From contig JAUWGL010000046.1 of the NCBI GenBank assembly GCA_030606465.1, positions 1-6,876 of the forward strand: DNA of 6,876 bases, in the 5' to 3' direction. The DNA comes from Thermoplasmata archaeon. GTDB taxonomy: Archaea > Thermoplasmatota > E2 > DHVEG-1. The position numbers and the translations under genes were made by a program. Positions 1 to 5,480 of the stretch are shown piece after piece. Numbering within the stretch: position 1 is the stretch's first letter; every line of letters starts with the position of its first letter. The notes under the pieces were generated by a model. That model did not search any database. It had not been told where the DNA came from and saw only the letters and a list, made by a program, of their open reading frames with translations.

Positions 1-366
1 AGGCCTACCGATCTCACCTATACCAATACACATGTTTTCTTCACAAAGCCTTGCAGCTTCATCCATTCCTTTTTTCATAATTTCAACAGCAATATCTCTT
101 CCAAATCGTTCCAACAACTTTAGATAATCAACAGGATAAGGGCCAACTGTTACAAAAACACCAACATCAACATTTGACTGTATCTCCTCAGCCATTTCCA
201 AAGTCTTCTGATAACACAACTTATAACTTTTATTTTTAATCACTAAATCTGTCATTGGCAACTGACATAAAACAAAATGAGTACCACCTGCTTTTTTAAA
301 ATCATGTACTGCATCCAAAAAACGACCATCCCGCCGCAAATGAAGATGATTATCAAACAATATCAT
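1..366 (-). CDS. TatD-like metal-dependent hydrolase, N-terminal part (cut by window edge)
   Basis: The 122 visible residues begin MILFDNHLHL and end GIGEIGRP. The Asp-x-His-x-His motif (H7, H9) opens the metal site of the amidohydrolase/TatD TIM barrel, and E118 in GEIG matches the TatD metal-bridging glutamate. The wording FDNHLHLRRDG and VTVGPYPVDY resembles the archaeal TatD-related group (I believe COG1831) rather than bacterial TatD nucleases. Known TatD proteins are metal-dependent hydrolases, often 3'-5' exonucleases; the substrate of the archaeal branch is uncertain. The ATG at 366 is supported by an AAGGTGGA ribosome site 5-10 bases upstream (SD core complementary to 376-380). The C-terminal part, with the remaining metal ligands, lies beyond base 1. 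The gene follows the small membrane protein at 462-821 on the same strand with a 95-base gap holding its own TATA-like box. Confidence is high for the superfamily, lower for the exact function. Confidence 0.85.
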   Translation of the reverse strand, partial: MILFDNHLHLRRDGRFLDAVHDFKKAGGTHFVLCQLPMTDLVIKNKSYKLCYQKTLEMAEEIQSNVDVGVFVTVGPYPVDYLKLLERFGRDIAVEIMKKGMDEAARLCEENMCIGIGEIGRP

Positions 367-401
367 TTTAGATTTCCACCTTATCAAGGAGAGTCAATTC
401 A

Positions 402-408
402 ATATATA
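402..408 (-). promoter_or_regulatory. Candidate TATA box for the TatD-like gene
   Basis: On the minus strand this reads TGTATATATTG. Its centre is about 39 bases upstream of the ATG at 366, so an archaeal start 25-27 bases downstream would fall near 379-381, just at the Shine-Dalgarno sequence. The position is reasonable but the sequence around it is AT-rich, so chance is possible. Confidence 0.35.
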
Positions 409-440
409 CAAAACTATTAGATAACAATTATCAATTTATT

Positions 441-460
441 AAAAGAAGAATAAACGGGGG
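441..460 (-). terminator. Candidate U-rich terminator after the small membrane protein
   Basis: Immediately after the TAA at 464-462 the minus strand reads a C-run and then a pyrimidine stretch TTTATTCTTCTTTT. Archaeal intrinsic termination relies on U-rich tracts rather than strong hairpins. No clear stem is seen here, so this is only a candidate. Confidence 0.3.
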
Positions 461-461
461 A

Positions 462-821
462 TTAAAATTTGTGTTTATTATAATGCCTCTTTTTAACATA
501 ATAAGATAATTCACGTTTTTTTTCAGATTCCTTTCCAGTTATCATCTCAATTGTACCCTGCGCAAGAACCCAACCGAAATAACCCATAAAAAACGTAAAA
601 AAACCTGCAATACTGTAACCTACAATTATCTGTATATAACTATCCCCACCAGTCAAAAACAACATAAATATTCCAACAATAATAAACAAAAATATTAGGA
701 GAAAAACCCATCTCAAAGCATGAATCGTGACCTTCATCGTTTTAATCGGAAGATCTTCAAAAGATATTTTTTTATCCATAAATCTCGAAAGATTGTTCTG
801 ATTGTTTTTTCTTTTCGGCAA
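462..821 (-). CDS. Small two-helix membrane protein, unknown function
   Basis: I do not recognise this 119-residue protein. It starts at a TTG (821-819), chosen because a near-perfect AGGAGGAG Shine-Dalgarno sits five bases upstream; the next candidate, an ATG at residue 15, has no such site. The N-terminal 36 residues are polar and basic (MPKRKNNQNN...). Two hydrophobic segments follow, about residues 37-56 and 63-88, joined by a very short loop (TGGDSY). The C-terminus, residues 97-119, is strongly basic with aromatic residues (KKRELSYYVKKRHYNKHKF). By the positive-inside rule both ends should be cytoplasmic, with the short loop outside. The basic tail could bind acidic partners, lipid head groups or nucleic acid; this is inference. 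It is transcribed away from the acidic-tailed membrane-protein cluster across a shared upstream region. Confidence 0.75.
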   Translation of the reverse strand: MPKRKNNQNNLSRFMDKKISFEDLPIKTMKVTIHALRWVFLLIFLFIIVGIFMLFLTGGDSYIQIIVGYSIAGFFTFFMGYFGWVLAQGTIEMITGKESEKKRELSYYVKKRHYNKHKF

Positions 822-887
822 ATTTTCTCCTCCTATACAAATAAATCTATATATTGAGTGATCCCAAAAAAAAGTAACTCAAAGTAG

Positions 888-897
888 ATATAAAAAG
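888..897 (-). promoter_or_regulatory. Candidate TATA box for the small two-helix membrane protein
   Basis: The minus strand reads CTTTTTATATC here. A start 25-27 bases downstream would lie near 866, giving a leader of roughly 45 bases that includes the strong AGGAGGAG site. A second AT-rich box near 846-855 would place the start inside the Shine-Dalgarno and is less likely. Confidence 0.35.
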
Positions 898-905
898 CTA
901 ATTCG

Positions 906-942
906 CAGATACACATGCAGGTATAAAACAGATACATATGCA
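906..942. repeat. Pair of 14-base direct repeats, possible operator
   Basis: CAGATACACATGCA (906-919) and CAGATACATATGCA (929-942) match at 13 of 14 positions and are offset by 23 bases, about two helical turns. The second copy overlaps a perfect 10-base palindrome, ATATGCATAT (936-945). The two copies bracket TATAAAA at 922-928. Same-face repeats around a TATA element in a divergent intergenic region are what a transcription-factor site would look like. The regulator is unknown. Confidence 0.5.
922..928 (+). promoter_or_regulatory. Candidate TATA box of the rightward membrane-protein cluster
   Basis: TATAAAA, preceded by GG, is the best-looking TATA element on the plus strand in this intergenic region. 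A start near 950 would give a leader of about 105 bases before the ATG at 1057. Weaker AT-rich alternatives lie at about 960-968 and 995-1005 and would give shorter leaders, so the assignment is uncertain. Confidence 0.4.
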
Positions 943-1056
943 TATTAAAAAAATTGTTGTATAATAATCAAAATAGGCTCAAGGAAATTATTACTTATTT
1001 AATTTTCAAAAGTTTTAATAGCGGATAACAACTTTATGTATCGTGAAGGAGAGGAA

Positions 1057-1875
1057 ATGAATCCCAATAAAGAGGACAGTTTAAACGAAGATTTTTTTCT
1101 AACTACAAAAAATGAAAAAACAACAAAAGAAGAAATCCTAGATGAAAATTTTAAGAATGTTAAAGGCCTAAAAGAAAAAAAATCAGAAGATAAAAAAACA
1201 ATCATGAAAAAACCCTTCCTAAAATCAGGTATTATATTAGTAATTGTAGCAGTAATATGCTTAGGAATCATTTATGCTCCATGGGCCTATGTTAAATGTG
1301 ATTCAGATTACGAAGATGGAAAGGTAGATAAATTCATTTTTAAAAACTGTGATGAAGATGATATTGGATATGATAATGAATCACAAAAAATTATCAATAT
1401 TTTTGAATCAAATAATTGTAGCAATTCCAGTTGTAACTACGTTGGGTTGACTTTTGATGATTTTAGTAACACACCAAAAATAACATTTTATGGTTTTAGT
1501 TTCTTGGCATTATTAGGCCTGATTTTTATAATCTTCCAACTAATAGAAAGAAAACATAGTTTTTCTGTTGAGAGGTTTACCATTGTTCATTCCATTTTTT
1601 CCACAGTTACAATAATTGTAAGCACGTTTCTCTTTGTGTTAATCATAAAATTTTTTGGGATTTATTTTCTTTTATATTATAATGATCCTTTTCTCACTAC
1701 AAAAAACATTGTATTTGTTTCTCCTGTAGCAGTCACATTACTTTTTACTTTAGCAGCTATCATAAAAGTGACATTTAGTATTATGAAAATAAATTGTATA
1801 GAACTAGAAAAGAATCTTAATACTAATGAACCAAAAAATCCTTTTTTCATTTACAAAGGTGGGAGTAAACTATAA
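1057..1875 (+). CDS. Four-helix membrane protein with Cys-containing outer loop, unknown function
   Basis: I do not recognise this 272-residue protein. The ATG at 1057 is preferred over the in-frame ATG at 1036 because GGAG (1048-1051) lies five bases upstream of it. Residues 1-56 are a charged cytoplasmic tail. Helix 1 spans about 57-77 and ends in APWAYV (P75-W76). The loop at 78-140 is acidic, holds four cysteines (C81, C98, C121, C126) and three N-glycosylation sequons (N107-E-S, N120-C-S, N123-S-S), so it is probably outside the cell, possibly with two disulfides. Helices 2-4 cover about 141-162, 175-203 and 217-243, and a short polar tail follows. The TAA overlaps the next ATG by one base (TAATG), so the two are probably translationally coupled. 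The topology and the PW motif match the next protein, suggesting distant paralogy. No catalytic motif is visible; a structural, sensing or assembly role is only inference. Confidence 0.8.
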   Translation: MNPNKEDSLNEDFFLTTKNEKTTKEEILDENFKNVKGLKEKKSEDKKTIMKKPFLKSGIILVIVAVICLGIIYAPWAYVKCDSDYEDGKVDKFIFKNCDEDDIGYDNESQKIINIFESNNCSNSSCNYVGLTFDDFSNTPKITFYGFSFLALLGLIFIIFQLIERKHSFSVERFTIVHSIFSTVTIIVSTFLFVLIIKFFGIYFLLYYNDPFLTTKNIVFVSPVAVTLLFTLAAIIKVTFSIMKINCIELEKNLNTNEPKNPFFIYKGGSKL

Positions 1876-2693
1876 TGAAAAAAGTTTTAACTGATAAGGT
1901 TGGAAAACTAACAGCGTGGATTATGTTTCTAAGCATAATTGGTCTAGCATTCACTTCAATTCTTCCATGGATTTCAGTTACAGAAACCACACCAGTTGAA
2001 GGAGAATTATTTTTTAATCTAGAGATGATGGAGAAAAGTCATAATGAAGATATAATTAATTTATCTGAAAAAATAAATCTAATTGATACCTCGTTTTTTC
2101 TTGTGTTAATATTTAGTATTTTATCATATCTTAGTTTTATAATTTATAGATCTCGAACGTGTTCCTCATTTGCGCAATTAATGATAATTGTAGGGGGATG
2201 TGCTATCATAATACTCAGTGTTTTAATCATTTTTTCAAATTTTAATTTCATAAAAACCGTTGAAGATATTGAGGGCATATCAGCATCTTATATGTTTACC
2301 TCCATCAAATATGCTTATATGCCTTTAATTGTAGGTGTTGGGTTGTTAATAAGTTCAGTATCCTATACAGGGATTGTTGTTTTTTATTCAATTAGATATT
2401 TTAGAGATCAATTAAAGCAAAAAAAATCAACACAAAAAACATCTGAGCCGGAGAAAATATCAAAGAAAACTACTGAAAAAGATGAAGAAAACATAACAAA
2501 AACCATGTTATTAAAAGAAGATTTAAGAAAAAAATCAACAGAGCATTTAACATCCGAATGTACAGAAATCGAAGACTGGTTAAAAGATGAATTACAAAAT
2601 ATTGAAAGCCCAACTAAAAACATCAAAGAACAGATGGAAAAAGAGGAAGAGGAAACCAAAGAAGAAACTAAAGAAAAAGAAGAAGATGAATGA
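1875..2693 (+). CDS. Four-helix membrane protein with long acidic cytoplasmic tail, unknown function
   Basis: The 272 residues start at an ATG overlapping the previous stop, with GGTGGGAG about ten bases upstream. Helix 1 (about 12-34) ends in LPWISV (P31-W32), echoing APWAYV in the preceding protein. The outer loop at 35-72 has one sequon (N62-L-S) and no cysteines. Helices 2-4 lie at about 73-91, 98-125 and 148-171. From residue 176 the chain is an E/K/T-rich, probably disordered or coiled cytoplasmic tail ending KEETKEKEEDE. The frame then meets a TGA at 2691-2693, yet stays open for another 186 codons of the same E/K-rich character ending in a zinc ribbon. The real product may therefore be a 459-residue protein with an interrupted tail. 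No enzymatic motif is visible and I assign no function. Confidence 0.8.
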   Translation: MKKVLTDKVGKLTAWIMFLSIIGLAFTSILPWISVTETTPVEGELFFNLEMMEKSHNEDIINLSEKINLIDTSFFLVLIFSILSYLSFIIYRSRTCSSFAQLMIIVGGCAIIILSVLIIFSNFNFIKTVEDIEGISASYMFTSIKYAYMPLIVGVGLLISSVSYTGIVVFYSIRYFRDQLKQKKSTQKTSEPEKISKKTTEKDEENITKTMLLKEDLRKKSTEHLTSECTEIEDWLKDELQNIESPTKNIKEQMEKEEEETKEETKEKEEDE

Positions 2694-3254
2694 TTGATTA
2701 TTGAAGCTGATGCTGAAGCCATTGAAAAAGCATTAAAAAAACACACAGAAGAAGATCTTCAGATAGAAAAAGAAGAACCTGAAACAACAGATGAAGAAGA
2801 AAAAATTAAAGAGGAAAAATCTCAAGAATTAGAAAAAGAAAATCTCCCATTAAAAAAACCTATAGCAGAACCATTTAAATCTGAAGAGAAAAAAATAGAA
2901 ACTGAAATATCCGAAGATACCACCGATGATTATAACTCGTTTGAAAAAGTACTATCCTCTGCAATCGAAAAGAAGCAGAAAGAAAGGAAAAAAACAGATA
3001 TTAGTAATCAGGAAACCGAAACATCTGAAACGATAGAAAAGAAGGGTATTCAAGAGGAAGACTCTGAAGAAATAGAAAAAACTGATACTTCAGAGGTTGA
3101 TACAAAAGAAAATAAAAGTTCTGAGTTAGATGATGAGAAGAAAATGTTTACTGTACGTTGCCCAGAATGTAAAAATGTGTTCACTGTTGAAAAAACTGGA
3201 GAGGTTACAGATATTAAATGCCCAAGGTGTGGTAAGGAAGGCGTTGTAAGATAA
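2694..3254 (+). CDS. Acidic protein with C-terminal zinc ribbon; possible continuation of the preceding gene
   Basis: As a separate gene this encodes 186 residues from a TTG directly abutting the upstream TGA (TGATTG). Ribosome-site support is weak: only AGATGA four bases upstream. The TTG is the only usual start codon near the beginning, because the first internal Met is residue 151. Residues 1-150 are E/K/S/T-rich and low in complexity, with no membrane segment. Residues 152-186 form a zinc ribbon: CPEC (C156, C159), a 16-residue spacer, then CPRC (C176, C179). Such ribbons usually bind a structural zinc and mediate protein or nucleic-acid contacts. It shares reading frame and composition with the tail of the preceding membrane protein, so one gene split by a nonsense change, sequence error or recoded TGA is a strong alternative. 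Coupled reinitiation at the TTG remains possible, since TTG is also used at 821. Confidence 0.65.
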   Translation: MIIEADAEAIEKALKKHTEEDLQIEKEEPETTDEEEKIKEEKSQELEKENLPLKKPIAEPFKSEEKKIETEISEDTTDDYNSFEKVLSSAIEKKQKERKKTDISNQETETSETIEKKGIQEEDSEEIEKTDTSEVDTKENKSSELDDEKKMFTVRCPECKNVFTVEKTGEVTDIKCPRCGKEGVVR

Positions 3255-3261
3255 AAAAAAA
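3253..3261 (-). terminator. U-tract terminator candidate for the leftward GTPase gene
   Basis: Nine consecutive A on the plus strand give T9 on the minus strand, about 20 bases past the GTPase stop (3283-3281). A U8-9 tract is the typical archaeal intrinsic terminator. It overlaps the TAA of the convergent rightward cluster, so the two transcripts end within a 26-base spacer and probably overlap. No equally clear signal is seen for the rightward transcript. Confidence 0.5.
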
Positions 3262-3280
3262 TAGGAAATATTTATCAATT

Positions 3281-4486
3281 TTATGATTTTGCAATTATAC
3301 TGATGACATCTCCATCTTTTAGTTTGTAATCTGCACCTATTACACGATGTGTTCTTGCATTTATTGCTCGTATAAAATGTTCTCCTATGTCGGTGTGAAC
3401 TTTGTAGGCTAAATCTTTGGCATTACTTCCACATGGCATTAGATAGGCATCTGGGAGAATTCTACCTTCTTTATCAGATAGATGTGTTTCATCCTCTACA
3501 GGATAAACCACTATTAAATTTAGCATTTTCACTGATTCTTCTATACATTTTTGGACACCGGTAGAGCCATATTTTTGTAAAACATTGGTTTTAATGTAAT
3601 TTAACCCCTTAAGCTGTTTTTCAGTAAGATCTGACTCCTTCAATATTTTAAAATCACTGCTTCCGGGTTTGTAATCAATCAACTCTTTTTCTGAAGCATG
3701 GGTAAGCGCAAGCTCTGATTCAGCACTTGTAGGGACAACTGTGTATCCTCGGTTTCTAAGTTCATCTGCCTTGATCATAAAATCATCAGATGCAATGTCG
3801 CATTTGTTAAATGCTAGAAGCATGGGTTTACTGGTTTTTCTAACCAAGTCTGATAGTTTTAAAAGTTCATCGTCAGACCATTGCGAGGGTTTATCTTTAT
3901 TAAGATCTGTTTTTCTTATCGCATTGTAAATATGTTCTTCTTTTATGCCAAGGCCTGTCAGTTTTTCTGCGAGCATTACATCAATTTTTTTTCCTTCAAG
4001 TTCACTTCGTCGTGCTATACTCTCCCAGCTTTTTTTGATGATATCATTAAACCAAAATGTGATCTCCTTCTCCAGGAAATCCACATCCTGCATTGGATTA
4101 TATTTACCACGGCTGCATGGGTTTCCCTCCTCATCAGTACTACCCGAAGCATCTACTATATGTATCAACGCATGAGCCTGCCTGAGCTCATCTAAAAACT
4201 TGTTCCCTAGGCCTTTACCTTTATATGCATCTGGAACAAGTCCTGCTACATCTATCGCCTCTATTGGAACAAAACGTGTGCCGTTTATGCATTTGGAGTT
4301 ATGAGGTGTGCAAGTGACATCAAACTCTTTACATGGGCAAGGTTTCCGAACATACATGACTCCATGATTAGCATCAATCGTGGTAAAAGGATAATTTGCT
4401 ATTTCAGCATGGGCATCTGTTGCAGCGTTAAAAAAAGTGGATTTACCAACATTAGGTTTCCCAACTATTCCTATCTGCATGCCCAT
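3281..4486 (-). CDS. YchF/OLA1-family GTPase, archaeal Ygr210-like branch, with TGS domain
   Basis: The 401 residues are a full-length Obg/YchF-type P-loop GTPase. G1 is GKPNVGKST (9-17), the switch I threonines are T35-T36, G3 is DVAGL (79-83), G4 is NKCD (227-230) and G5 is TSAE (253-256). Bacterial YchF and human OLA1 carry NxxE at G4 and prefer ATP; NKCD predicts GTP specificity and points to the Ygr210-like branch. Residues 50-66 hold a four-cysteine insert (CPC, then C59 and C66) that I recall from archaeal members and that might bind metal. A helical region follows, and a TGS domain occupies about 324-400. Family members associate with ribosomes and translation or stress responses. The first ATG is chosen; GGAG at 4500-4497, overlapping the end of the upstream gene, serves it. 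The gene starts seven bases after the bactofilin-like gene, so the pair is probably one transcript. Confidence 0.92.
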   Translation of the reverse strand: MGMQIGIVGKPNVGKSTFFNAATDAHAEIANYPFTTIDANHGVMYVRKPCPCKEFDVTCTPHNSKCINGTRFVPIEAIDVAGLVPDAYKGKGLGNKFLDELRQAHALIHIVDASGSTDEEGNPCSRGKYNPMQDVDFLEKEITFWFNDIIKKSWESIARRSELEGKKIDVMLAEKLTGLGIKEEHIYNAIRKTDLNKDKPSQWSDDELLKLSDLVRKTSKPMLLAFNKCDIASDDFMIKADELRNRGYTVVPTSAESELALTHASEKELIDYKPGSSDFKILKESDLTEKQLKGLNYIKTNVLQKYGSTGVQKCIEESVKMLNLIVVYPVEDETHLSDKEGRILPDAYLMPCGSNAKDLAYKVHTDIGEHFIRAINARTHRVIGADYKLKDGDVISIIAKS

Positions 4487-4493
4487 AATGTTT

Positions 4494-5417
4494 CTACTCC
4501 AACATGTTTTCTACTTCATCTACAACATCAACATTTTTTTCAAAACGCTTAACCTTATCTTCTATCTCAACTGCAGATGGAGTTGTAAAAGAAATACCTT
4601 CTTTGGCAAACAGCATACTGCTCACAGATGCATCTTTTGACAAAAAGATTTTTTCTGCGGAGATTTCACCAGCAATGCATGCTTTTTCCTCAATTGTTAC
4701 ATTACCATTTGAATTAATGTTGCCTTGTATATTTGTCTTTTTACAGCAAAAAATATCCCCTGTAGATTTTAAAGTCCCATGTATCATTGTATCTTCTTCA
4801 ATGAACACGTCTCCCTTTACATCAAAGTTACCAAGAATTCGAGATTTTTTTCCAATACGAAGATTATAGTCAACTTTAGATTTTTGAACACCAATAATCG
4901 AGTTGTTTGGTATGTAAAGAAATGTTTCAGAAATCGGGATTGTACCTCCATCGTTTTCCTCGATTTCTTCTAGGAGCCTATCTATCTCTGCACTATGACC
5001 CATTTTCAACAACTGTAAAAGATATATAAAAACATATATAACTACGGGTATTGGACTACGAATATTTATCCAACCCTTCGCTTCAAAACCCTCATCAATT
5101 TCAACACTGTCACCCACATCAAGATCACCCCTTAAAGATAGCTTTCCTTTAACCTTACATTTTTCTCCAAAATAAACATTTCCACCGCTTTTTATATCTC
5201 CACCAACACTTGAAAAAGTATCAACACGGATATCATCAGTAGCATCTAAACCACCATCAATAATAACATGTTCACCAACAAAAATACGACCATCGGTTTT
5301 AATACCAAACTGAATAAGACAGCGATCACCAATAACAACATCACCCTTTATAACAATAGTATGTTCCTCAAACTTTGTATTATCTGGAATAACCAATGTT
5401 TTCCTGTCAAAAGTCAT
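4494..5417 (-). CDS. Bactofilin-like beta-helix protein with central hydrophobic segment
   Basis: The 307 residues are dominated by short, regularly spaced rungs rich in G, D, V and I (IVIKGDVVIGDRC, GKLSLRGDLDVGDSVEID, GTLKSTGDIFCCKK, GNINSNGNVTIEEKACI), the pattern of polymer-forming bactofilins and left- or right-handed beta-helix proteins. There are two beta-helix blocks, about 18-120 and 165-278. Between them is a hydrophobic stretch (PIPVVIYVFIYLLQLLK, about 122-138) and an acidic helix (141-156). Bactofilins polymerise without nucleotide and commonly attach to membranes. The central segment could be the membrane anchor or a hairpin, which would differ from the usual short N-terminal anchor. 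A hexapeptide-repeat acyltransferase is a less likely alternative, since no catalytic His is evident. No Shine-Dalgarno precedes the ATG, and a TATA box 29 bases upstream suggests a leaderless mRNA. The gene is co-directional and nearly contiguous with the GTPase gene. Confidence 0.75.
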   Translation of the reverse strand: MTFDRKTLVIPDNTKFEEHTIVIKGDVVIGDRCLIQFGIKTDGRIFVGEHVIIDGGLDATDDIRVDTFSSVGGDIKSGGNVYFGEKCKVKGKLSLRGDLDVGDSVEIDEGFEAKGWINIRSPIPVVIYVFIYLLQLLKMGHSAEIDRLLEEIEENDGGTIPISETFLYIPNNSIIGVQKSKVDYNLRIGKKSRILGNFDVKGDVFIEEDTMIHGTLKSTGDIFCCKKTNIQGNINSNGNVTIEEKACIAGEISAEKIFLSKDASVSSMLFAKEGISFTTPSAVEIEDKVKRFEKNVDVVDEVENMLE

Positions 5418-5440
5418 TGCTAAAGTAGTATCACATATCG

Positions 5441-5450
5441 TGTTATAAAT
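5441..5450 (-). promoter_or_regulatory. TATA box of the bactofilin-like/GTPase operon
   Basis: The minus strand reads ATTTATAACA, centred about 29 bases upstream of the ATG at 5417. With the usual archaeal 25-27 base spacing, transcription would start within a few bases of the ATG, giving a leaderless message. This agrees with the absence of a Shine-Dalgarno there. Confidence 0.5.
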
Positions 5451-5470
5451 CCAGCGATTACCTACTAGTT

Positions 5471-5480
5471 AAAAGAAAAA
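5471..5480 (-). terminator. U-rich terminator after nucleoside diphosphate kinase
   Basis: Directly after the kinase stop (TAA, 5483-5481) the minus strand reads TTTTTCTTTT. This is a typical archaeal U-rich termination tract. It sits just upstream of the promoter of the bactofilin-like gene and separates the two transcription units. Confidence 0.5.

Noticed and set aside
419..432. Inverted repeat GATAA-caa-TTATC upstream of the TatD-like gene as an operator
   Set aside because: Five-base AT-rich arms are expected by chance in this composition.
1036..1056. Upstream in-frame ATG at 1036, adding MYREGEE to the first tetraspan protein
   Set aside because: These bases contain the GGAG ribosome site for the ATG at 1057, and no good site precedes 1036.
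999..1271. Minus-strand 90-codon open frame opposite the first tetraspan gene
   Set aside because: Its Ser/Phe-rich product is the antisense shadow of the K/E-rich N-terminal tail.
1057..2693. Claudin-like tetraspan fold suggested by a Trp near the start of the outer loop and four helices
   Set aside because: The W-GLW-C-C signature is absent; only a PW motif is shared, so there is no real support.
2690..2704. ATG at 2690 overlapping the TGA (ATGA), a common coupling arrangement
   Set aside because: It encodes only four residues before TGA and is not in the frame of the zinc-ribbon protein.
2408..2746. Minus-strand open frame of about 112 codons rich in Ser and Phe
   Set aside because: It is the mirror of the E/K-rich coding strand; Ser/Phe runs arise from antisense GAA/AAA codons.
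3741..4973. Several plus-strand open frames opposite the GTPase and bactofilin-like genes
   Set aside because: They lie antisense to well-supported genes and lack ribosome sites or recognisable motifs.
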